Shown in pieces: positions 1 to 6,452 of a stretch of DNA of 64,000 nt. Source of the DNA: Vreelandella alkaliphila (GTDB lineage Bacteria > Pseudomonadota > Gammaproteobacteria > Pseudomonadales > Halomonadaceae); NCBI RefSeq assembly GCF_016107625.1, contig NZ_JABASV010000012.1:22466-86465 (forward strand), written 5' to 3'. The translations under genes were made by a program, and so were the position numbers. A model generated the notes under the pieces. It was given only the letters and a program-made list of their open reading frames with translations, was not told the DNA's origin and did not search any database. The number at the start of each line of letters is the position of its first letter. The first letter of the stretch is position 1.

Positions 1-141
1 TGCGGTTTTAGCGTCTAGCAGCTCTTTGGCTTCATCACATAAACCCAGCACGGCATGTACTAAATCGCTACTAACACCATGGTCTCCAGCGCTAGGACTG
101 GCGGTGGTCATCGCTAAGGGGGTGTACTCTATGGCTTTCAT
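1..141 (-). CDS. MazG-like nucleotide pyrophosphohydrolase, partial
   Basis: This is the N-terminal 47 codons of a gene that runs off the left edge of the window. The stretch HAVLGLCDEAKELLDAK resembles the first helix of MazG-type nucleoside triphosphate pyrophosphohydrolases, where the EAxEL signature supplies metal-binding acidic residues. Family members hydrolyse (d)NTPs, and phages often carry them among early genes. The start ATG overlaps the stop of the zinc-finger gene upstream (ATGA), which indicates translational coupling as the fifth visible gene of the early-left operon. The family call rests on one helix and is tentative. Confidence 0.5.
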   Translation of the reverse strand, partial: MKAIEYTPLAMTTASPSAGDHGVSSDLVHAVLGLCDEAKELLDAKTA

Positions 142-347
142 CGTCCATTCCTTCTCAATCGCTCTTGCTCATGATTCCATTTGCGAGCACAAACTGAGTC
201 GCAAAAAATACGCTCCCCCGTTACGTCATCACCGCAGTAATGACACTCGCCGCACGCGGGTAAGCGCACAGTGGGTTTTCGATGGGCCAATCCCGCTTGC
301 AAAATTGTTTCGCACCGCTCAGCGGCTAAGTCGGCTACGTCAGCCAT
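138..347 (-). CDS. Small C4 zinc-finger protein, TraR/DksA-like
   Basis: A 69-residue protein starting MADVADLAAERCE. The C-terminal half carries CGECHYCGDD followed by FCDSVCARKWNHEQERLRR, a C4 zinc finger of the TraR/DksA/YbiI type common in phages. Larger members bind the RNA polymerase secondary channel; such short phage versions are mostly uncharacterised. The start was moved 18 codons inside the longest frame because that ATG lies close to the end of the upstream gene and gives the usual length for the family. It sits in the early-left operon, overlapping its neighbours on both sides. Confidence 0.65.
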   Translation of the reverse strand: MADVADLAAERCETILQAGLAHRKPTVRLPACGECHYCGDDVTGERIFCDSVCARKWNHEQERLRRNGR

Positions 348-559
348 ATTCGTTCGTCTCTCAATTCCACAACGGCTATAGTCGTTTTTGGCTGCCGCCA
401 TACTTCGCAGCGCGTTTGATGGCAGCCAATTACGTAGTCTTCACCGTCGCTGTACAGGTGGTGGTGTGGTGGCACTTCAAACGTGTGCCGCTCACCGCTC
501 AGCCAGACGGCGTAGGCACGGCGCTGATTCCAGCGCCGTAGAGCGGTGATTGATCGCAT
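335..559 (-). CDS. Hypothetical protein in early-left operon
   Basis: A 74-residue protein that I do not recognise. It is basic and rich in Trp, Arg and His, with no membrane segment and no clear motif. Its ATG overlaps the stop codon of the ATPase gene (TAATG), and its end overlaps the start of the zinc-finger gene by about 13 bases. It is therefore probably a true, translationally coupled gene. No function can be proposed beyond membership of the recombination-type operon. Confidence 0.55.
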   Translation of the reverse strand: MRSITALRRWNQRRAYAVWLSGERHTFEVPPHHHLYSDGEDYVIGCHQTRCEVWRQPKTTIAVVELRDERIWLT

Positions 560-1686
560 TAAATTTCAGGGGTCTCTGCTTGCCGCTGGGCGTCAGCTTG
601 AGCGTCCATATCCGCATCGCTGTTCACGCCCTCAGCTCCCTGATAGGCCGCGTCTGCGTGGTCATCCGGGTAGTCTTGGTGATGAGGTGTATCTTCTTCT
701 GGTACAGCGTCGTCTCCGGCGTTAGCATCGCTGTCGTCATCGCCTAGCATGTTGTTCAGGTCGTCTACATCGCCGCTGCCTGTTTTGGCGATTTGCTCAT
801 CACGATGTTGCTGATCAAACGCCTTGGCGCTGGCAGTGATAGTCGCGTAGAAATCATTACCCAGCGCTTCGCGTACCTTAGCGGGCGTCTTGCTCCATGC
901 GTCGTTGACGTATTTCGCACCCTTTTCAGTGATCGACTGCAAGCGGTTACGCCATTTATCTAGCGTTTGGTTACTACTGGCACCTTCCACCCACTGGCGC
1001 AGTGCGTAGCCATCCTGAGCCGTCAAGTAACCCTGACCACGACCTAAGATGGGCTTTAGCTCTTCCGGGCACTTGAGCACTTGTTGCGCGGTGCCTTCGT
1101 TCCACATCATTAAGCTGGCCGTCATTTCGAACATGAAGTTCTTTTCTTGAATCGGTTGAACGCCTAGCGACTTCGGCTTTTTCGGATCAGTAAAGTCCAT
1201 TTTTTCCCGCGCCCGGATGCACGGAATGATGTGCATATCGGTTTGCAGTAGCGCGTTCATAAAGCGCTTGTGCGCGGCCTTGGCTTTTTTCCAATCGGCC
1301 ATTTTGGAACTTGTATTGTGGGCAATTTCCTCACAGCCGCCGCTGCCTTCCCATTCGTGCGTTGTGGAGTCGACCACTAGCACCTCGACGCCCGCTTTTT
1401 GGAAGGCGTGAATGGCTTCCGCATAGCGGTCAGGGCTGAAAGGAGGGTAGAGGTCGCCAATCATGAATTGGTGAACATGGCCATCCGCGTCTTTGAGCGC
1501 GTCGGCGTACAGCGAGCCACGGCGGTTCTCGGCGTCCAGCAGGCCGACTTTGCTAGAATCAAAGCCTGCTAGCCCCCACGCAACTTGCAGGGCGGTATAG
1601 GTTTTGCCTGAACCGCTAATACCGGCAAGGCCGATCACTAACCGCGCACCGCTGCGTTCTGATTTACGAATCTGAATCACAGACAT
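559..1686 (-). CDS. Sak4-like RecA-fold ATPase, recombination
   Basis: A 375-residue P-loop ATPase. The Walker A motif GISGSGKT is at about residues 22-29, and a Walker B-like strand, VEVLVVDSTTHEW, is near residue 100. The C-terminal third is acidic and low in complexity (runs of D, A and E). The overall pattern fits the short RecA-like phage ATPases (Sak4/AAA_24 type) that act in single-strand annealing and recombination. The gene directly follows a RecE-like exonuclease, which supports a two-component recombination module. The exact Sak4 assignment is inference; the ATPase call is firm. Confidence 0.75.
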   Translation of the reverse strand: MSVIQIRKSERSGARLVIGLAGISGSGKTYTALQVAWGLAGFDSSKVGLLDAENRRGSLYADALKDADGHVHQFMIGDLYPPFSPDRYAEAIHAFQKAGVEVLVVDSTTHEWEGSGGCEEIAHNTSSKMADWKKAKAAHKRFMNALLQTDMHIIPCIRAREKMDFTDPKKPKSLGVQPIQEKNFMFEMTASLMMWNEGTAQQVLKCPEELKPILGRGQGYLTAQDGYALRQWVEGASSNQTLDKWRNRLQSITEKGAKYVNDAWSKTPAKVREALGNDFYATITASAKAFDQQHRDEQIAKTGSGDVDDLNNMLGDDDSDANAGDDAVPEEDTPHHQDYPDDHADAAYQGAEGVNSDADMDAQADAQRQAETPEI

Positions 1687-1688
1687 AG

Positions 1689-3098
1689 TTAAGCCTCCAA
1701 TTGACCGGCTTCTAAGCGCTCGCGAATGCGGCGCATGTACCAGTCGTTAAGGGAAATGGTTTCGATAGAGTCGCTGTAACCGGGCCAGTCACCACTGGCT
1801 AAGCATTCGGCGTAGGTGTTGAGGTTGTCGCGGTATTCGTCACGCCCTACCTGAATGGATTCGTCACCCAGCACGTAAACGCCCACATTGAACGGAGGCT
1901 TTTTCTCGACCGCGATAAACACGAAGTAGCGCTGCTCAGGGAGGGTAAGTCCCGCTTGGCGGATCGCTTCATTGGCGCCGTCAAGGTAGAAAGGGTGCTG
2001 GACGTGGTAACGCCATTTACTGATCGACCTGGCAAAACCCTCTTTGCTAGCGTCGTCGGTGGTTTTTACGTCCGCCATCAAGCCTCTGGTAGGCACCCAC
2101 CAGTCCGGGCGTATCCGGCAAAGCTCGCCGGTTACCGGGTCACGCCAGTAGACACTCTGCTCGGCCTTGCCTTTCATGCGCATAATGCGAGCAGCGGCGG
2201 GGTGGGCCATGACCGCGTCGCGCATGGCAATGACAAGGGTGTATTCGGCGTCGCTCAGAATCGTGCGGTGACCGTTGTTCGCGGCCCACTCATCCACCAC
2301 GTCCGACCACAGCGTCACTTTCACGCCGTTGGCATTCAGCCACGCGGCCATATCGTGACGGCTAGCGCTGGTGCCTAGCGTGTAGGTGACGCCGTGCTCG
2401 GCCTCAAACGCTTCACAAATATCTGACCATAGTTCGACTTCTACGCCGTTCTCACTCAGCCGCTTAGCCAGCGTCTTACGGTCGCCGCCAGGGGAGAGCA
2501 AACCATCACGTTTCTCGTTTTCGGCTTGAATGATGGCTTTTAGATCACCAGCCTTCATGCCTTCAAGTTCGGTTGCCGCTTCGCCATCGCCGCCATGAAT
2601 CTCTTCAACGATGCGATTCATCAGGTCACCGGCCTTGCCGCTAACCGGCAGCTTTGGCTTGCGCGTCTTGTTCAGCTCATGAATCTTGGCAACCAGCTCA
2701 TCCGTTCCCCGGATAGCGTGGGGGTGGGCGTCGATGCGCTCTTGATTGAGCTTTTCGACCATGGCCACCAGCTCTTCACGGTCGTCAACGGCCTCTGGAG
2801 CATCCTGACGGCGCAATCCACGGCAATACTCCGTCACAAACAGCTCAGGCTCTAACACGGCGGCATGTAAGGCGCTGCCGATGCGCATGTCCGGCGTTTC
2901 GGTGCGCTCTTCCGGGGTGTCTTTTACATAGCGGTACGTCGCGGGGTTTTTGTCTACTAAGTCGAGGCCCGACTTTGAGACGCCTGGCCCGGCGTGGTAC
3001 TCGGCATTCGTGAGGCCTTCATAGATGCCCGGCTCTTTGGGCGTTGTTGCGTCTTGTGCGCTGTCCAAAACATTACCCCTAACGTAACAGTTACCCAT
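1689..3098 (-). CDS. RecE-like exonuclease (PDDEXK) with internal repeat
   Basis: A 469-residue protein. The N-terminal part (YHAGPGVSKSGLDLVDK, then MRIGSALHAAVLEPE) and the C-terminal nuclease core (RIRPDWW followed by MADVKTTDDA, about residues 323-350) match the RecE/exonuclease VIII family, which digests duplex ends 5' to 3' to feed an annealing protein. Between them lie two copies of a helical unit (around residues 209-235 and 249-275, sharing NGVxVxLWSD) that look like SAP/HeH-type DNA-binding modules. The ATG overlaps two operators and sits about where the likely promoter would start transcription. A TTG 30 bases downstream has a better ribosome site (AGGGG). First gene of the early-left operon. 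Confidence 0.8.
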   Translation of the reverse strand: MGNCYVRGNVLDSAQDATTPKEPGIYEGLTNAEYHAGPGVSKSGLDLVDKNPATYRYVKDTPEERTETPDMRIGSALHAAVLEPELFVTEYCRGLRRQDAPEAVDDREELVAMVEKLNQERIDAHPHAIRGTDELVAKIHELNKTRKPKLPVSGKAGDLMNRIVEEIHGGDGEAATELEGMKAGDLKAIIQAENEKRDGLLSPGGDRKTLAKRLSENGVEVELWSDICEAFEAEHGVTYTLGTSASRHDMAAWLNANGVKVTLWSDVVDEWAANNGHRTILSDAEYTLVIAMRDAVMAHPAAARIMRMKGKAEQSVYWRDPVTGELCRIRPDWWVPTRGLMADVKTTDDASKEGFARSISKWRYHVQHPFYLDGANEAIRQAGLTLPEQRYFVFIAVEKKPPFNVGVYVLGDESIQVGRDEYRDNLNTYAECLASGDWPGYSDSIETISLNDWYMRRIRERLEAGQLEA

Positions 3099-3112
3099 GA
3101 GGTAACAGTATA
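3073..3112 (-). promoter_or_regulatory. Early-left promoter with two overlapping operators
   Basis: On the minus strand a -10-like TATACT occupies 3112-3107, which places the transcription start near 3100, at or beside the ATG at 3098. Two 15-bp operator-like sites follow: TTACCCATGAGGTAA (3091-3105) and TTACCCCTAACGTAA (3073-3087), centred 18 bp apart. No good -35 is visible because the upstream bases belong to a terminator. A bound repressor would cover the start site and the first codons. Confidence 0.55.
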
Positions 3113-3116
3113 AGCC

Positions 3117-3142
3117 AAAAAAGGGGCAGCCTGTGGCCGCCC
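3117..3142 (-). terminator. Terminator between repressor and early-left operon
   Basis: Read on the minus strand, GGGCGGCC-ACA-GGCTGCCC forms an 8-bp stem (one G-U pair) followed by six T. It lies after the repressor gene and before the early-left promoter and would separate the two transcripts. Confidence 0.75.
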
Positions 3143-3147
3143 TCTTA

Positions 3148-3191
3148 TTACTTGTGGAGTAATGCTAGAGCATTTATTACCTGAGAGTCAA
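3148..3191. promoter_or_regulatory. Two more operator-like sites downstream of repressor
   Basis: TTACTTGTGGAGTAA (3148-3162) and TTACCTGAGAGTCAA (3177-3191) match the 15-bp palindrome found at other promoters, the second less well. With the sites at 3073 and 3091 they make a cluster of four within 120 bp. Confidence 0.45.
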
Positions 3192-3207
3192 CGTTACAGA
3201 ATGTGCG

Positions 3208-3819
3208 TTATGCGGGCGCTCCAAATGAGCGGCCAATCCAGATCACTCTCCCAGTGACTGGAAACCGGCTTGCTTCTACATCTTCAAAATCAGGGTAGCT
3301 GTCATTGTCAGTCATCACGCTAATGCTTCCCTGATCCAACCCCTCCATAATCCGGCGCACCATCAACTTGCCGTCTCGCATTGAGGCGTATATTCCGGGT
3401 TGTTCTACTCTCTCGCACGGCTCGATCAATAATGCATCTCCGATCCTTAATGTAGGAAACATAGCGTCATCTACGACTATGCCTGATGCTAGCTCTGTAT
3501 GCGGACGATTGGTGATTGTAAGCAGATAGTTCCGGTCAAAAGGAAAGTCTGGCTTACCCTCTTGCAGGCTCTTTACAGTGACCACTAACGTTTTTGTCGC
3601 GCCACTGACCTGACCCACTGGGACTTGGCTACCTTTTGAAATTAGACTTTCGGGCGGGACACTAAGCGCAGCAGCAATTTTCTCTAACGTCACTAAATTT
3701 ACACGTTGCGGCTCCCGCTCCCAGCGACTCATATTGGCCACGCTTGTGCCTAATCGCGCTGCAAGATCACCCACCTTCAACCCCGCCGCTACCCGTGTTT
3801 CTCTGATACTTAATTCCAT
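3208..3819 (-). CDS. CI-like phage repressor, S24-type with altered dyad
   Basis: A 203-residue protein. The N-terminal Xre-type HTH (about residues 4-58, core AARLGTSVANMSRWERE) binds DNA. The C-terminal S24/LexA-like domain (about 110-160) normally holds a Ser-Lys dyad for RecA-stimulated self-cleavage. Here the motif usually read as xSMxPT is DAMFPT, with Ala119 in place of Ser. The usual Lys position reads VRRI, with Arg155. The dimerisation fold is probably kept while autoproteolysis is lost. The gene diverges from the Cro-like gene across a region with at least three operator-like palindromes, the standard layout of a lysogeny switch. Its likely target is TTACCTNNNAGGTAA. Confidence 0.85.
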   Translation of the reverse strand: MELSIRETRVAAGLKVGDLAARLGTSVANMSRWEREPQRVNLVTLEKIAAALSVPPESLISKGSQVPVGQVSGATKTLVVTVKSLQEGKPDFPFDRNYLLTITNRPHTELASGIVVDDAMFPTLRIGDALLIEPCERVEQPGIYASMRDGKLMVRRIMEGLDQGSISVMTDNDSYPDFEDVEASRFPVTGRVIWIGRSFGAPA

Positions 3820-4096
3820 GCTACCTCTTCTCCTTTAAGTCTATGTCGTCGCCGCTTGGGCGGTTTGCAGATTTTTATTGTTTTCGTATACCAATTGCTA
3901 ATCGACTCCTCTCAATCGAGGGCCGCGCCTCTATTTCAACAATATCGTATTACTTTTCAAGTTATACAAGCCTAACTTAGTAACTTATTAGGTTTATTTA
4001 GTTCCATTGGTAATAAAAAACCTTTCCAAGCCTTCTTTCTTGCCTTAATTGTTACTTTTCAGGTAATGTTCTCGTTTAGGGTAACAGGAGGCCGTT
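3820..4096. promoter_or_regulatory. Immunity intergenic region with operators and early-right promoter
   Basis: This AT-rich gap separates the divergent repressor and Cro-like genes. Operator-like 15-mers occur at 3950-3964 (TTACTTTTCAAGTTA), 3981-3995 (TAACTTATTAGGTTT, degenerate) and 4052-4066 (TTACTTTTCAGGTAA). A rightward promoter can be read as TTGCCT (4040-4045), an 18-bp spacer and TAATGT (4064-4069), with the third operator lying across spacer and -10. AGGAGG at 4086-4091 is the ribosome site of the Cro-like gene. The leftward repressor promoter was not resolved. Confidence 0.65.
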
Positions 4097-4327
4097 GTGC
4101 AACTTAGTCAATTCCGTACACAAATTGCTGGCATGAGCGGACATGAAGCCGCTCGTTGGCTGGGTATCCCACCAGCGATGTACTGGCGCTGGGAGCAGGG
4201 GCAAGAACCAAATGCCGCTAACCGGCGCGCTATTTATCGCTTCTCCAACGCCGCTGTAACGCCTAACGATCTTGCGGGGATTGGCCCGCGCGCCACGCAT
4301 CCTTTAGACGTAACCGGAAAAAAATGA
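4097..4327 (+). CDS. Cro-like DNA-binding protein
   Basis: A 76-residue protein with GTG start 5 bases after a strong AGGAGG. The HTH spans about residues 13-40 (SGHEAARWLGIPPAMYWRWE). Position, size and divergence from the repressor gene make it the expected Cro counterpart, which would bind the same operators to favour lytic growth. It is clearly related to the small HTH protein encoded at 19190-19384: both contain YWRWE[QK]G and a VTxND stretch near the C-terminus. Its stop codon overlaps the start of the following micro-protein. Confidence 0.75.
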   Translation: MQLSQFRTQIAGMSGHEAARWLGIPPAMYWRWEQGQEPNAANRRAIYRFSNAAVTPNDLAGIGPRATHPLDVTGKK

Positions 4328-4455
4328 AGCGCACTTCATGGCCACATGCCGCCGCTACTATCGCATTCGCCCTAGCAGTGCATGCGGGATTATCACTTGT
4401 CAGTGACCCCTTATGGCAGTGGTGTGACGTGTTGTGCCTGGAGGTGTGCCGATGA
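4324..4455 (+). CDS. Micro-protein, 43 aa, possible membrane segment
   Basis: A short frame coupled at both ends: its ATG overlaps the stop of the Cro-like gene and its TGA overlaps the helicase start codon. The product begins MKRTSWPHAAATIAFALAV, has one moderately hydrophobic stretch (about residues 9-28) and three Cys near the C-terminus. Coupling and spacing suggest that it is translated. No function is recognised; it may serve mainly to couple translation into the helicase gene. Confidence 0.45.
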   Translation: MKRTSWPHAAATIAFALAVHAGLSLVSDPLWQWCDVLCLEVCR

Positions 4456-6038
4456 GCCACTTCTATGCGATGACGATACCCGTCGAAACCGACGACGAAA
4501 GCCCTAACTGGGCACACTTGCGCGGGTATCAGCAAAGCACCGTCAATGGTGTGCGCGCGGCATTCCGTCAGAAATTTAAAGCACCGCTTCTAGTGCTGCC
4601 TGCTGGGGGCGGTAAGACGTTTACCAGCTGCTACATGATTGACCAGGCAGTGGCCAAAAAGCGCAACGTGCTGATCTTAGTGCATCGCTCAGAGCTAGCC
4701 GACCAGTTCTCAGCGGCTTTGACCACTTACGGCGTTAAGCACGGCTTGATTGCCGCAGGCGTGCGTCCTGACTTTGCACATCGCGTGCAAGTGGCCAGCG
4801 TGCAGACCTACGCAAAACGTATGCACACCATGATCTGGCAGCCACACTTGATTATCTCCGACGAAGCCCACCACGTTACCGAGGGTAGCCAGTGGGGGAG
4901 AGTCATAGAGCACCACCCTGGCTCGCTCAAGATGGGCTTGACCGCCACGCCTATCCGCCTGGACGGCAAGGGACTAGGCATTGGCCACGGTGGTTACTTC
5001 GACGCCATTGTGGAAGGCCCAAGCCCTGCCGACCTAATGGAGTGGGGCAATCTGTGCGACTACAGAATGTTCGCGCCTACTGGCGGCAAAAAGGTCGATA
5101 TGACCGGCGTGGGTAAGGTCGGCGGCGACTACAACAAAAAAGAAGCCAGCGAACGCATCAACAAGCCGACGATTACCGGCAATGCGATTGAGCACTATCG
5201 CGAACATGCACACCAACGGCCCGCCGTGGTCTTCTGCATGAACCGCCGTCACGCCGAAGACGTGTGCGCGCGCTTCTGCGATGCGGGTTACAAGTTCGCG
5301 GTACTTGATGGCACGTTGCGCGGCAAAGGAAAAGACGCCGATGGACGCGACCTAGTTGCCCAGCGAGTTGCTGCGCTTTCTAGCGGCGATCTGCATGGGC
5401 TGGTAACCGTCGATCTTGTTAGCGAAGGATTCGACCTCCCAGCTATTGAAGTTGCCATTTCACTACGCGCTACCCAGTCGGAAGCCCTCTGGATTCAGCA
5501 GATAGCTCGCGCGCTACGCCCTGCCAAGGGCAAAGAGTACGCAGTAATCCTTGACCATGTAGGCAATAGCGAGCGCCACGGGCTTCCTGACGATGAACGC
5601 GAATGGAGCCTGGAGGGAAAAAAGAAAGGGAAGAAAGGGGGCGGTGCTACTGTCTCGCCTATCAAGCAGTGCGAGGCGTGTGGCCATGTTCACCGCCCCG
5701 GCCCGCCCCAGTGCCCAGAGTGCCTGGAACCTTACGAAACAAAGCAGCGTGAGGTGGAAGAAACGGAAGGCAAGCTACAAGAAGTCGAGCGCAAACGTAG
5801 TGAGAAGCGACAGAAGGAAGCGGACATCAAAGCCGCTAAGTCCTTACCCGAACTGCAATTCGTCGCTCAAAAGTATGGCTATGACCCCAAGTGGGCGCAC
5901 GTCAAATGGAAGCAAAAGCTAGCCGCTGACCAGGGGAAATATCGCAGCGGCAGGCCTAGCTCCTGGCAGCGTATGCCAGCGCTCCCTCCCGCACCCCCGG
6001 TAGAAGTTTACGATCAAGACATAGGAGCCAAGCGTTGA
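4452..6038 (+). CDS. DEAD/DEAH superfamily 2 helicase
   Basis: A 528-residue helicase. It shows a Q-like lead (LRGYQQSTV), Walker A LPAGGGKT (around residue 50), the DEAH box IISDEAHH (around 140), a TATP motif and a C-terminal helicase domain containing the arginine-finger region QQIARALRP. A Cys4 zinc finger (CEACGHVHRPGPPQCPEC) and a charged coiled tail follow. It probably unwinds duplex or structured DNA during phage replication. I chose the ATG at 4452, which has GGAGG 7 bases upstream; the longer frame from 4434 lacks a ribosome site. It forms an operon with the two genes that follow. Confidence 0.88.
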   Translation: MSHFYAMTIPVETDDESPNWAHLRGYQQSTVNGVRAAFRQKFKAPLLVLPAGGGKTFTSCYMIDQAVAKKRNVLILVHRSELADQFSAALTTYGVKHGLIAAGVRPDFAHRVQVASVQTYAKRMHTMIWQPHLIISDEAHHVTEGSQWGRVIEHHPGSLKMGLTATPIRLDGKGLGIGHGGYFDAIVEGPSPADLMEWGNLCDYRMFAPTGGKKVDMTGVGKVGGDYNKKEASERINKPTITGNAIEHYREHAHQRPAVVFCMNRRHAEDVCARFCDAGYKFAVLDGTLRGKGKDADGRDLVAQRVAALSSGDLHGLVTVDLVSEGFDLPAIEVAISLRATQSEALWIQQIARALRPAKGKEYAVILDHVGNSERHGLPDDEREWSLEGKKKGKKGGGATVSPIKQCEACGHVHRPGPPQCPECLEPYETKQREVEETEGKLQEVERKRSEKRQKEADIKAAKSLPELQFVAQKYGYDPKWAHVKWKQKLAADQGKYRSGRPSSWQRMPALPPAPPVEVYDQDIGAKR

Positions 6039-6445
6039 CCGTTATTAGCGAGCACCAAATACAGAACGATACACGCCTGGCACTCAGCAAGCATAAGCGA
6101 GGCGTTTACTGGCGCGCCAACGTTGGCCAAGCATGGACAGGCAACAGGATTGAGCGCAATCCAGACGGCAGCATTACGATTTATGAGCCGCGCCCTTTTC
6201 AAACCGGCTTGCCACCCGGCTTTACCGATTTGTTTGGCATGACGTTCCAGTTGATTCGCCCGGCCCATGTGGGCCAAACCCTGCCGATTTATACCGGCAT
6301 CGAAATCAAGCGCCCAGGCAAAAAGCCGAGCGACAAGCAGCGCCGACACCTCGAATTGCTCACAAAACGCGGCGCTATCGCAGGCGTAGCGACCAGCCCC
6401 GAAGAAGCGCTGGCGCTAACGCTGTACCACGACGACAAGGCATAA
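6035..6445 (+). CDS. VRR-NUC family nuclease
   Basis: A 136-residue protein that starts at TTG, four bases inside the helicase gene, with AGGAG upstream. The C-terminal half contains TGIEIKRPGKKPSDKQRRH, the E-x-K catalytic strand and following Gln/Arg segment of the VRR-NUC branch of PDDEXK nucleases. These small phage enzymes are predicted structure-specific endonucleases acting on branched DNA and usually lie beside a helicase, as here. The N-terminal part (WRANVGQAWTGN) is also typical of phage members. Confidence 0.85.
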   Translation: MTVISEHQIQNDTRLALSKHKRGVYWRANVGQAWTGNRIERNPDGSITIYEPRPFQTGLPPGFTDLFGMTFQLIRPAHVGQTLPIYTGIEIKRPGKKPSDKQRRHLELLTKRGAIAGVATSPEEALALTLYHDDKA

Positions 6446-6452
6446 ACGCACC

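Noticed and set aside
26..541. 171-codon plus-strand reading frame at the left edge
   Set aside because: It lies opposite three overlapping, coupled minus-strand genes, has no ribosome site and no recognisable protein features.
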